From Thelephora terrestris (Eukaryota; Basidiomycota; Agaricomycetes; Thelephorales; Thelephoraceae), in the NCBI GenBank assembly GCA_015956445.1, contig WIUZ02000003.1:1674001-1738000 (forward strand): a stretch of DNA of 64,000 bases, in the 5' to 3' direction. Below, piece after piece: positions 11,563-22,433 of the stretch. Numbering within the stretch: position 1 is the first letter of the stretch; the number at the start of each line of letters is the position of its first letter. A program made the position numbers and the translations under genes. The notes under the pieces were generated by a model, which saw only the letters and a list, made by a program, of their open reading frames with translations, searched no databases and was not told where the DNA came from.

Positions 11563-13301
11563 TCAAAAGTCGACTCGGTCTACGGCAGGCCTGAAGGTCA
11601 TCAACTGTCCATCCCGGAGATCGTAGTGCTGGCCCCTCCTCGCAAGGACCTCCCCGAACATGGCGTCACCATCTTCGGCACTCAGCTGAACGACTAGTTC
11701 AAGCCGATAGGAAGAGATGCCTTCGAGCGGACCGATCAGCCTCCCAGATGTCACCGAACTGCTGAATACCTGGTCCCACATCTCCATCACCGGGTGACTG
11801 CTCGACAGCACTATTGACGTAGTCGGCAAGTGACCCTCCGTCTCCCTCGTCGGACCCCTGGGTGGGATCCTGCCTTGCGAGGCGAAGCTGGTGTCGGAGT
11901 TGGATCTTGGACTCGACCTGTCGGTAAGGACGGTGGACCCGATATCGGAATCCTCGCTCCTCACCTCGACCAGAGAGGTCACCATCCGACTCGACTGGTC
12001 GAGGGTAAGGATTAGCCGACGCGGTCATACGATGAGCAGGACGGCGTCGAGAGCGTTTGCATCGTTGCCCCTTAGTCACCGGACGTACCTCGGCGACCCT
12101 CGGAGCATCTTCGGCTCGGTCAACCTCCATGACCTCATCCTCGATCTTCACCAACTGATGGATCGGCTGCAGGGCACAGCGCTCACAGTTCTCCTTGTCG
12201 GAAGCGACCAAAGTAGAAGCCAGAGCCAGAGTCGGGACGGGAACCGAGTTCTCGATCGGAGGTGTCGCATAGGACGACGGGTTAGGAGATGGGAGTACCA
12301 CCTCGTCGGCGTACTCCAACTTGAACGGAACATTGGCTGTCCCCTGACCAACCAATTTGGGACCCTCCTTACAGTTGCAGGTCTTGTCCTGCAAGGACTC
12401 AACTTGTGCTGTCAACACGGCCACCACGTTCTCAAGCTCTTCCGTCTAGAAGAAGCGTCAGCTTCCCTCATTTCGTCTTCAAGATGAGGAAAGCTACCTT
12501 TTCATCCCTCCTGGCCAATGCCCCCTTGATGTTGTTGTCCCGAACCTTCAACCCTGCGATTAACTCTTGATGGTTGGCGACCATTGCCTCCAACGCCTCG
12601 TTCGTTCCTTGTTGGAAGGCTGCCAAGGTCTCCTTCATCTGAAGACCCTCTGCTGACAGACGAAGGACATCTGCCTTCGCCTCCTTCACTTCGCGCTCCA
12701 ATCATTCAACCTAGGCAGTCTGATTAGTCGAGAGTCATACTCGAATATTCAGACGGAAAACCTACCCGGCTTTCTCCCTCCCGAACGAGCGACCACAAAA
12801 GGCTAGTGGAAGCGGTAGCATGGCGGACAGCCCGAGGAACGGTTGCTCCGTGCTCCAATAGGTCCTGATCGTAGATCCCCCTCTGCAGGGTGTACCAGAG
12901 CTCCTTCTTGATCGGATGCTCAAGCTCCCCGAACCTACCCCTCATCTGGAAGGCCACCTTCTCGGCGATGATCGTACAGACCCAGAGTTCATCGTCCCAG
13001 GTCAACCCCATCAAATGAGGCATTGTCTCCCTGAGACGTTCGGCGTCCACTTCCGTAACGACCTCCAAGATCTAGAAGCCGTTAGTTTGACATCAACGCC
13101 GAAAGAATGGACCTCTACCTAGAGGAAGGCATTAGTGCAAACATACGAAGCTCTAGGTCTCCCCCATACCTGGTCATCAGTGGTATAAGGAGTCCCCGCC
13201 GCACAGGCGTAGGTCTTGCGAGCGGCGGCACGACGGTCGATGCGAGAGATGGTGGAGATGCCGTTGGCGACTTTGTAGGTATGGTTGTTGGGGAAGGACA
13301 T
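11563..13301 (-). CDS. antisense coiled-coil coding region of B1 (several blocks)
   Basis: Minus-strand blocks run from 13301 (start MSFPNNHTYKVANG) through 13083-12724 (contains LTWDDELWV and KKELWYTLQRGIYD), 12712-12468 (coiled coil LEREVKEAKADVLRLSAEG) and 12450-11563. The last stretch is long, with CNCKEGP, RSRRRPAHRM and the end RPAVDRVDF. Block order, the DDELW and GIYD motifs and the REVKEAK coiled coil match the antisense protein of family C, so the two are homologous. B2 keeps the same blocks. I know no named family; a chromatin or nucleic-acid binding role is possible from the coiled coil and basic Cys/Arg patch but is inference. Confidence 0.55.
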
Positions 13302-13656
13302 GTTGTGGTAAGATGATGGGGAAGTTGTTGGTGTTGCTGATCAAGGATGGCTCCAAGAAGACGTCCTTCTTATAGCCTAGATCGGTGATCCTTCACGTGA
13401 CCTACCTCGACGAACCTCATTGGTCCGGGTCACATCAACTTCCGCCCCTGTACCATCATCGTTGGCTTACTACATCAAGCTGACACCTCGGCCCGCGGGA
13501 CGGCCTTGGAAGAACTTCGTTCCAGAACGCCTAGAACGCGCGCGCACTAAAAATAGGTCTCAAGACCCTGATGACCCCTTCATGACATCATGAACCCCTT
13601 TTACGACCCCTCATGACTTTACGATTATGATCAACCCTGGACCCTAGAACACACAC

Positions 13657-13972
13657 GTGGGCACGGGGTATCAACATTTGGACACTGTGCTTCTAATTGG
13701 ATAGTAACCCTATCTGATCTGGTTGCACTTTGGAAGCAGAGTAGGCCCGAGCCGAGAACGGCGGCCGAAGAATATAATTCCTGGTGCCACTTAGGAAGAA
13801 CGATATTCCCAGGTACTATGCCTAATCAAGACTGGGTCTGATCAAGCGATTACGGTTGCAACTCCCAGGTTACTGCCTGTCCGTTGGTATTATACCACCT
13901 ACCGACAACAAGGGATGTGTAGAGTTCCTTCGATCTCTAGCCAATCGCAGAAGCTCAGAGACGGTGCTCACC
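13657..13972 (+). other. variable cassette in B1
   Basis: Compared with B2 (41994-42284) this stretch is essentially unrelated although the DNA on both sides is nearly identical. Only the box ACAACAAGGGATG (13905-13917) inside it, and the edge TGACCCTTGG (13973-13982), are shared. Confidence 0.65.
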
Positions 13973-14248
13973 TGACCCTTGGGTGTGGTCTAGATTCAGG
14001 TACGAACTTTCATGACCCATGCCCCTTTTTCTTTTAGGACTAGTGTTATCTTTACCCCTATGTTTCATGCGGACATTCGTTATCTTTCATGCAACCCTTC
14101 ACATGCTAGTAAGGCCCTTTGTCCTTTATTCTCCCACGCATCATCTTTGTTCACTTCCCTTACTTAGCGTTCTCACACTCCTTATCTCCCTTTGTTCTGG
14201 ACTTGATAAGGGTATATTAGGGTATTGATGTCATGGCCACTCCTTTAG

Positions 14249-14254
14249 TATAAG
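14249..14254 (+). promoter_or_regulatory. TATA box of B1
   Basis: TATAAG in a stretch identical to B2 (42557), about 950 bp from the start of the antisense coding region and 450 bp before the CTGACA end. Confidence 0.5.
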
Positions 14255-14701
14255 TAGCAACTGTGGCTGTATCGTAGTACCTTAGTTTTGTTACCTCAGG
14301 AAATCCTCTGCCCTTCTCAGCCCAGTTGCAGTTAAGGACAAGTCAAAGTTTCTTGTTTGATCCAAGACATCCCCATCTGCTCTCCCTCCCGCTCTGCGCG
14401 TCAGCTGCGCCTCGTAACTATAGACTCCCAGCAGTCATATTAGAACACCTCGAGCGTCCAGTCGATCAACTGGTGGAGTCATCAATCCTGCTGTAGGGAT
14501 AAACCCTTGCTTGTTAAACTGAACGAAGTGCGGTTTAGGTTGGGTTTCTCTTTAGGATTTTGACCTGACTTGCAGTGACCTCGGACAACCTACCGGAAGA
14601 ATAGAGGCGTGATCGTTCTCTCACAAGCTAGTTGGACTAGTGAGTACTCTGCGGAGTCGGCTCAGTGCACTGGTAGTTGTTGGGGTAGAGTGGCCCTGAC
14701 A

Positions 14702-15541
14702 AAGGTTATTCGCAAGTGACAGGCCGGAGGAACAAATCTGGAAGCTGGGATGTTCAATATTGACAAGACCATCATTAGCCAAAGAGTAATGGGGAGTGTG
14801 GTTAAGGAGTGTATGGACAGTACTAGTAGGGCAAGTGTATAAGACTGGTGTGTTGTTAGATAAAAACTGGGTGCGACATATCAGCGCAATATTGGTGGAC
14901 AGATGGAATAAATTGAGATGGAACGCACCATTTTTTTGGGTTTTGGAGAGGTTTAGTGAGCAGGTGACTGGAGGCCTTCCTCCCATTGGAGGAGGCGCTT
15001 CCCAGGTACAGCGGGTCCAGGCTGGGGCATGATGTTGGGCCTAGCATGAGGACAAACAAGCTGGAGTGTGACATTGGCCCTAGCTCGAGGACAAACAGGC
15101 TGGGGTGTGATGTTGGGCCCAGTTTGAGGGTGAAGCCGGTATGGGTTGGCAACTGCAATGGTCAAGACAGAACAAGGGGCATTGGAGGAGGAGTTTTTTG
15201 TGATTTCATCAAAGAAAACCTGGCTGGTATGCTACTGAGTATGTTGTGAGCAAGTTTTGAAAGCACTCTTGATGAGTGGCTCAGAGCATGTGGTGGGCAC
15301 ATTTGGTGCAATTTGTGAAAGAACCCTTGGGGTTTTTCAAAGAAGTACCTCATGGGCAAACTGATGAGCTTGTTCAGAACAAATTCAAAACTTACCCACT
15401 GATCAAAGTGTATGCAAAGTGGTGTATAAGTTTTAGATTTGTTCACAATTAACCCACTGGGTAAAATCTGAGTAAATCGTTGACAAACTCCCAAAAAACC
15501 CTTAATTTGCCTGCTGGGTAAGTAGATGTCTGCCCCCAGTG
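14702..15541. mobile_element. CACTG palindromic MITE complex, right part
   Basis: Continues the element split by B1. Bases 15240-15540 are the inverted partner of about 10850-11180, and the end is CTGCCCCCAGTG. No clear 3-bp duplication remains between 10307-10309 (TCA) and 15542-15544 (GAT). Confidence 0.55.
15019..15130. repeat. minisatellite, three units of about 43 bp
   Basis: Imperfect units share TGGGCC or TGGCCC and GAGGACAAACA. On the minus strand they read as a repeated GPTSHPSLFVL-like peptide, but there is no sign of a real gene. Confidence 0.65.
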
Positions 15542-15759
15542 GATGCAAATCCACAAACTACATGAAGATCAAGTGCCCGTTCACCAAAAAAATCTCTGAG
15601 TTTATTCCCACTCCCCCCAATGAAAAACTTGTGAAAACCATGGTAAGCAGAGGTGACAGGAGAGGAAGCACCAGGGGTGCAGGAAGAGGCAGAGTGTAGC
15701 ACAACCGTCCTGCCAAAATTTTCCCCTCTATTACTCAAACCAACCATGAGCCTAAACTA

Positions 15760-16450
15760 ACTTGGTTAGAAACAAGAACAATATCTCTGAACAATTCTCC
15801 ACCCCTCACAAACACAAAGCCCAATGTGTGCTGGAACTTGAAAGCCAATGGGGTACATTGGCCGTCGAAGGCCCAAATATACTGACAGTTCATGGAACAG
15901 GAAAGCCCGAGATGACCAAAACAAAAAACGGCCAACTTAAAGAGAGCTGTCACAGCCGCTTGAACTCCCTGTAAATCCAGAGAAATGGAGACCCACATGC
16001 AGCATGCTCTCACCCCTGGGCAGGCTGGCAACCCGTTCCAAGGGGTATTGACCCCAACTACTACAAAAAATCAAATACTACGCAACCAAATTCTACCTAG
16101 TCTTAATTATGTCTATAATTTAGCACCCTTGGCCCCCAGAGAAAAACATGGCTTATCTATTGACCAACGCCCCAATGACAGGAGCCAGAGGATGGGAGAT
16201 GGATATTCCCCCACACGGGATGACCATCCCATCCCCACCAACCAAAATTGGCTGCAACAGGGCCCACAAAATGGCAATGAGGACAAACCTCCCTGGCAAG
16301 GCCCAATTGCCAGGCAGGCCCATCCCAAGATCTGCCAGCAAACAACCTGCAAATCACACAAACCAACTAAAACTGGGTGCACAGAGACAGCAATGCACCA
16401 AAAAACAACCACCTCAAAGTGGCTACACTAAATATATGAGGCAGAATAAG
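15760..16450 (+). pseudogene. 5' part of a LINE-like ORF2 (Tad1-like?), truncated
   Basis: A polar, Asn/Gln/Thr-rich stretch leads into KVATLNI at about 16416-16437, followed after a change of frame by further polar residues. KVATLN[IM]RG is the usual start of the apurinic endonuclease domain of LINE ORF2. The sequence is cut right after this motif by the MITE at 16459, and no endonuclease or reverse transcriptase continues beyond it. Assignment rests on one motif and its context. Confidence 0.4.
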
Positions 16451-16458
16451 CAATATTA

Positions 16459-17040
16459 CACTGGGGGTGAGGGAAACTTACCTGATGGGTAGATTGTGAG
16501 CTCATTGTGAGTTTTGAAACTATTCCCCCAGTTGTTACCCACCAGGTACATGTTGGGTACTTTTTGAAAGATACCATTGATTTTCCCGCATTTTGCCCAC
16601 TGGGTACATTGTGGATACTTTGTAAAAGTACCCACTCAGGAGCCCAGTGGGTATTTTTTGAGCAAAAGCCCTGGGTTTTTCCACAGTTCACTTTCCAATG
16701 TGCCCATTACAAACCTAAGCCACTCGTTGAGAGTTTTTTCACAAAGAACTCACAAGGAACTCACAGTGTGGCTTGATTTCTCCACAAGCTCCCAAAGAAC
16801 TCTCAATGAGTGGCTCAGGTTTGTGATGGGCACATTGGAAAGTAAATTGTGAAAGAACCCAGAGGTCTCGCTCAAAGAATACCCACTGGGTTCCTGAGTG
16901 GGTACTTTTACAAAGTACCCACCATGTACTCAGTGAGTAAAATGCAGGTGAATTAATGGATGACGACTGGGTAAATGGTTTCAAAACCCACAATGAACTC
17001 ACAATATACCCACTGGGTAAGTACCCCCTTGCCCCCGGTG
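16459..17040. mobile_element. palindromic MITE, CACTG type
   Basis: Starts CACTGGGGGTGAGGG and ends CTTGCCCCCGGTG. The arms mirror each other (GGGTAC and GTACCC motifs, CAATGAGTGGCTCAGG against CCTAAGCCACTCGTTG). Flanks are TTA and AGG, so no duplication is recognisable. It interrupts a LINE-like frame. Confidence 0.65.
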
Positions 17041-18640
17041 AGGGTCTTCTGCAAGATAAAATTGAGTGGCATCGGCGATGGTAGGCTTGCCTTTACCTTC
17101 TGCGATAGCAGCACGTATGCTGGGAGTGTAGCAGTCCGGAACACCTCAAAGATATCGTTGGAGAATTGGTGTGAGAGCTCTAGAGTGGACATTTGCGCCA
17201 GGGCCTTTATATTGACAAATATCCTTTGAAGCCACATTGAGTACCTGCCATGTGTAGCACTGACAGTGGAGGGATTCATGGCTAAGATCTGTTTTGCCAT
17301 GCAAATCCTCAAGGAGGAGTTGACAAACAAGTTGGATGTAGATGATGGGGATTTCTCTTTTGGTCCAGACCATTGAAGCAGCCTTTTTATCCTTACCCCG
17401 TTGCTTCTTTTGTTTTCCAACTTGGATTTCCTTCACCTGGCCTTTTTTCTAGTTCAGGAATTAATTGCTCATCGTGGTACACAGGTAACTGTACACTCGC
17501 CTGTGATTTGTTGAATACAGATACTGGGAAGGAGGTGAATGTGATGACTCACTGGTATTTTTGTGGATAATATGGCTTGAGGGTGTTGTTATTTTTGGTT
17601 TCTGTTAGATCCGGCCATGGGGGAGGGCCATACTCAGCCCACAGCTCATCATCCATGTACACGGTTCCTTGTTTCCATTGCCTCGCTGGGACAATGGCAT
17701 CAAATATGTAGCACATTGTTTCAGATTGATTTTCTAGGCACTGCTGAGGTTTCTGTGGACCAGTTCCATGACCAGTCCAGAGACATTTCTGGGGTCAATT
17801 TTGGCATCGGATGATGGATCCTCGGATTGAACTGGGAGGTGAGGAGGGTGAGGAACAGAAAGTAGGCAAGTAGATACAGACCCATAATCGATTGATGTAT
17901 CGCATGTATTGACCATTTCTGATTTCTCCCCCCAAGTCAAAGCGCTCACACACCTCCACAACCACCCTTCATGACCACACCTGATGCCACCAAAGCTAAC
18001 AAAGAATGTCAAGGCCAAAGCTAAGGCCAAAATAAGAACTTACTGCAACACTGCACAAATCGCATCCAAGTCTCATTGTGGTGGGCAGGGTTTTGAGTTA
18101 ACGAGTTTCAAGGGAGAACAGTGCATTGTCAACCGAAAATGGGCAACACAACGTAAGTCCTCCAACTTGATCCTATTGAAAACTGCTAACTGAGTCTACA
18201 GTCACACATGGGAGAGTTGAATGTCGCAGGATCCTAATTGACAAGGCAAAGGGCATTATCTACAGCAAGACTAACAAGGCTCTGTTCCGTGACTGAATCA
18301 ATGCCCTTAAGCCACTATTCATGGCCCCATCCACTCAGGTGGATTAGTACTCTCGGGAGAGGTACATAAAATTTATCTTGGGATCAATGGTGGTTGCAAT
18401 TATTGTACATAAAATTAGTGGAAACAGTGCAAAAAGTGACGGTTATTTTGTGGGAAGGAAAGTTTCATGAATTTCCTCATTGGGTGCTGGGCCAGGAGTT
18501 TTCACAGATTTTACGTCACCTTGCAACAACAGGTTCAAATGGGGCATACCATCAAACGGCATGGTTCTTTTGATAGCGACGTCCAAATTAAGCAAGTACC
18601 ACAAGAGTGGGTGATGGATTGCCTAAAAATAAAATACTGA
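17041..18640. other. unresolved transposon debris
   Basis: Two overlapping minus-strand frames (17436-17146 and 17420-16953) include VWTKREIPIIYIQLV, faintly like a Myb/SANT-type helix but not enough to assign. A 69-residue plus-strand frame (17984-18193) is Lys/Ala-rich at its start. I see no intact gene. Confidence 0.35.
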
Positions 18641-19140
18641 TGGCTGAGATAAGTTGATCATGTGACCAACTGGAAAAATGAATTTTTGATGGCTTACATA
18701 AGAATTTTAAAAAAGATTTTGGCATTGAATTTCTTTTTTTGAAATTTTTGATGGCTGAGATAAACAGGTCATGTGACTGAAAAAAGTGGGTGTTGCTTAT
18801 GTAATCAGATCATGTGATTGACCAAAAAGGGTAATTTTTGATGGCTTACATGAGTGTTTAAAAAATGCTCCTGGCAAAAATTACCAAAAAAGAATTTTTC
18901 TTTATAAGAAATTATATGCTAGATAATTTAGAAAAATGCCTGAGAAATCCGAAAAAATTCCCACAGATCTAGAAAGTGCCCAAAATAGCAAATAAATACA
19001 AGAAATGCTCAAATAAATTGTTTTCTGGCTGGAAAACCCTGGAAAATTTCCGAAATTTTTTCCAAAATCTCCAGAATATGTATAAATATTTTTTTAGAAT
19101 TAATTTAATTCTTTTCATCCATTAAGTAGCTCATAAATTT
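18640..19140. repeat. AT-rich stretch with dispersed GATGGCT repeats
   Basis: TTTTTGATGGCT occurs repeatedly (about 18684, 18745, 18836), followed by GAGATAA or TACAT and by TCATGTGA motifs. The rest is AT-rich and non-coding. Confidence 0.5.
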
Positions 19141-19227
19141 CATATTAGTGTATTTTCTGCCCCCCAAAAATACTAAATATACATAAAATCATCATTATAT
19201 CATAAAGTACAGACGTGTTTGTGGTCA

Positions 19228-19345
19228 TAACCTAGCCCTAAACCTAATCCTGGACCTAGCCTCACCTAACCTAATGCTAAAACTAAACCTAACCCTGACT
19301 CTAATTCTAGCCCTAGACCTAGCACTAGCTATAACATTAGCACTA
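19228..19345. repeat. degenerate telomere-like CCTAA array
   Basis: About 118 bp of run-on variants of CCCTAA: CCTAGCCCTAAACCTAATCC, then CTAACCTAATG, CTAAACCTAACCC and so on. It reads as a decayed C-rich telomere strand, or as a simple hexamer-like satellite. Confidence 0.55.
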
Positions 19346-19399
19346 GCCCTTGAGCTACAAGAACACAATTTGAACTCCAATCCCACACACTGTGCATCC

Positions 19400-20635
19400 A
19401 ACCATCACTTGAGCACATCCATCTGCTGGACCCACCAGTGAGTGGACCTACAACCCCACAGACCCACACACATGTAGCCCTACAACTCAGCAGATTGTCT
19501 ATTGGCCAAACCCAACGCAAATTACCCTCACTACATATTTCACAGAATACTGTGACTCAAGCAATATGGACACAAGGCAAGTTTATCTGCTCAGTTGGAC
19601 CCGTGAGCACCTGGGAACTTCGGTCAGTATATGCCATGCGTATGCTATGCAACGGAAGATGCCCCCACGCAGCACAGCTAGTCTTTCCCTTCACGGCAGC
19701 GGAGTTGGCAGAAGAAGACATAGTGTTGATGAAGATTGGCTGGTTAAGCAAGAGAGTAGAAGAGAGGTTGGTAGCAACGAAAGTTGCTGAGGAAGCAAGC
19801 CCACACTCCCCAACCTTAAATCCTATCCCAGCCAACCAATCATCAGTCTCCGGCTGGAACCAAGGTGCCACATCAGACTTAGTCCCCATGTCACGAAACT
19901 GCGCACAGACCAGCTGAGTCACTACTCAATTGGTGCTGATTCATTTGTTCCCATACACCAATTGTGCTTACCTTTTGGCCCATCCATTTGGCCTGCTTAC
20001 CACATTTCAGCTTAGTCGTCATACACCCTTTTTATCCCATATGATAACTTCATTCCCTCATGATTGTGTCTTATTCCGACCAACGTTCATTATTTTATGC
20101 CATCCTTGCCTCATTCTTTGTCTGTTTATGGAAGTTACTGGACTTTTAGTCATGCTCCCTCTTGCCCCACGCTCCCACACATTTACCACCTTTCCTATTT
20201 TTCTAAGTCCACTTTTAAAATATTTTCATAGCAGGTGCTCAGCCAAATTTCACATTAGTGGACGTGCTTAGTCACTCCTACAGCAGAAACCGTCACTACA
20301 GTATATAAGGACCTTTATTCCCTACTGTACAGAACAAGCTGATTATTGCAGGTTAACTTCTCTTCCTTAGTATGTCCTGAGCGACCCCTAGGCCTAGCAA
20401 AAGGCTATCTGTAAAATGTCAGAGGGAAGCCCAACATCTCTTTTTATATTGAACCAGCAAATCAAACCAAATACCTCTTTGAGGATAATCTAGTGAGTTC
20501 AATCTCCTAGTTCTTGTGGCTTGTTTGGGCAGAGATAGTCTAGCACTATCCTCATAGCCTTGTTGGTTGCCTAGTGGGGACACCTGAACTGTATAGAGTC
20601 GCTCAGCTGTAGCTAGGGCAAGAGTGGCCCTGATA
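19400..20635 (+). mobile_element. probable LTR-like module F (left end not found)
   Basis: The right end is AGAGTGGCCCTGATA, the terminus of B and C with one base different, and lies exactly where E2 begins to match E1. A plus-strand TATATAAGG is at 20302. A 121-residue minus-strand frame (19922-19557) sits where these modules carry their antisense protein. I could not find the TGT end or a duplication, so the left limit is approximate. It looks old. Confidence 0.45.
20302..20310 (+). promoter_or_regulatory. TATA box of module F
   Basis: TATATAAGG, the same string as in family A, about 330 bp before the module end. Confidence 0.5.
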
Positions 20636-21618
20636 CCCCCTTTTATTTCCTTTATTTTCTGTTTCATCACCACTAAGTCAGTTGGTGCCCTGCCCTAAAG
20701 ACGGTGATAAATTGTTTATTATGCAGTATGCCCTATGCTTAATGATTCAAAGTCCCAAGCGTGGAACGTGTTACTAGTCAAGATACCCCAGAAGACCCAA
20801 GGTATAATACGTGAACATGTACCGGCAGATCCTCTTACGAAGATCCCCCCTACCTGGCCCTCTGTTGCCTCCTGAAGGCTAGCAAAAATTCAGACTACCG
20901 ACAACAAGGGATATATTAATGAGTGTTGCACATTGACTGCTCACAGAAGTCAACCGGCTTATTAATCTGACCCTTGGATTGGACTTACGAAAACCATTAT
21001 GCTTTATGACTTATGGATCATGCACAAAAGACAAGAAAGAAGATTGATTCCAGGAGCCATCATACAAGAGGATTATTTAGTCAACATCTCGGCAAATCCT
21101 CTGAACGATTTCAAAGGTGTTCCTCACCAACTCCTCGTTCACCCAATTCTGCTCCCTAATCTCGTTCAGGTCCACGTCCGACAGATCCTCATAATCTGGA
21201 AGCTCTGTATCAGAATTTGGTTTGGAGTCCGGAACAAACTTGGCATACGGATCAAATTCTAAAGCTGGCCATTGATTCTGAGGAAGGGTCGTATCAGTGA
21301 CTGTGATAAGAGGAGTTAACACTGGGGACAAACCCCAGTTTCCCGGCCCAGGACATTGTAAATACATTGTAAGGAAGTGGAAAATGTGCCTGGCGATGAC
21401 CCACCTGGTACATCATAAATACATTCAAAATGTCCAGGCCAATTTCCTTAGAGAGTTGCCAGCACAGGAAATGCTCAGTACATTCATGGTGTTCCTGGTC
21501 ATGTGTGTCAGGGCCACTCTTCGCCCTTCAGGTACCAGTGCTGTTGGCGAGTCGCAACTCCAACCAACAAGAAACAATGGGGCAAAGGGGGAACGACTTC
21601 CCTATATCCACCCAAAGT

Positions 21619-21819
21619 CTACGTGGTCCAAAACGCGATGGACGAGCGTTCTCCGGTAGGTTGTCCGAATTCACAGCAGGAGTGCCGAGCCTCTATCAGG
21701 TAAATCCCTATTGTCTTCTGAGGGCAGATACAAGAGCCCGAGGATGGCGCCTCAAACTGATGACTTGATCCAAAGAGCAGTGCGGAACTCGATGTCGTGT
21801 CCGAGCTCGCTTCAAACAC
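21619..21819 (-). CDS. short conserved frame downstream of the C1 TATA box
   Basis: The frame contains QFEAPSSGS, then EARHSCCEFGQPTGE. The corresponding stretch in C2 (34510-34400, minus) keeps the same words, so it is probably translated or was until recently. Its position after the TATA box corresponds to the 207-residue frame of family A. Product unknown. Confidence 0.4.
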   Translation of the reverse strand: MFEASSDTTSSSALLFGSSHQFEAPSSGSCICPQKTIGIYLIEARHSCCEFGQPTGERSSIAFWTT

Positions 21820-21977
21820 CGGTTAAGGATCAAGACTGAGTGAGAGAGGAGAGCGAACGGTTCAAGGAGTTACTCGATAAGCTCTTCAGTGGCCTACAGC
21901 AAATACACCGATGCTGCAAGGAGAAGAGGACTTCCCGAGATATCAAAGATGGGGAATCCTCAGCTACTCTACTGGTA

Positions 21978-21985
21978 CTTATATA
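21978..21985 (-). promoter_or_regulatory. TATA box of C1
   Basis: TATATAAG on the minus strand, about 450 bp from the start of the divergent coding region at 22434. The C2 counterpart is CTATATAGG at about 36975-36983. Confidence 0.5.
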
Positions 21986-22433
21986 GGAGAGTGGCCGGAA
22001 CATAGATAACCCTATCTAATAATAAATCGGAGCAAAGAAGGGCCGAGAGTAAGCTGGAACAGTAAGCGGCCCGGGATGTAGAATAGAAATGATAAAGGAA
22101 TGACTAATGGGTCAGGGTTCGTGAGAGAATAAGAAAGGGGTCATGACGTCGTGTGGGAAAGGAATGACAAAGGATAATATCACATGCAAAGACAAACCAA
22201 TGAGAGGACAACGCGTCAGCTCGTCTGATCGGGACAACAAAAGACCGAGTGGGGCTTGAATGTTGAGGGCGAATGTATGAGGAGTCTGGACCGGTGAAAC
22301 GATGGGCCGAGCCAATGGCGAATAGGACGCGAGCGCTGTCGATGGTCGAATAAAGCGTAGTGCGAACCGGCCATTGGATCCATCAAACTCCCTTCTTCCC
22401 AAACCAACAATCTCACCAACCAACTACTCATCC

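Larger units (their letters stand above)
11377..14701 (+). mobile_element. LTR-like module B1
   Basis: Starts TGTCAGGAACATGG and ends AGAGTGGCCCTGACA, with a perfect 5-bp duplication AAGGT (11372-11376 and 14702-14706). It is 3.3 kb long. Parts are an antisense coiled-coil coding region (13301 to 11563), a divergent gap with a variable cassette (13657-13972), a plus-strand TATA at 14249, and about 450 bp of leader-like sequence to the end. No reverse transcriptase is present. It looks like a solo LTR, fairly young, sitting in a CACTG palindrome. B2 (37422-43010) is highly similar outside the cassette. Confidence 0.8.

Noticed and set aside
11830-12487. Plus-strand frames of up to 198 residues across B1 (and 37843-38439 in B2)
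   Set aside because: They lie opposite the antisense coding blocks, have no start context or motif, and change length between copies; they are shadows.
16113-16412. Cys/Trp-rich minus-strand frames opposite the LINE-like stretch
   Set aside because: They mirror an Asn/Gln/Pro-rich plus-strand sequence and show no membrane or domain pattern beyond composition.
18640-18860. Possible CRISPR-like or regularly spaced repeats (GATGGCT)
   Set aside because: Spacing is irregular (about 50-90 bp), repeats are short and imperfect, and the organism is a eukaryote.
19228-19345. A true chromosome end
   Set aside because: Sequence continues for tens of kb on both sides and the repeats are degenerate.
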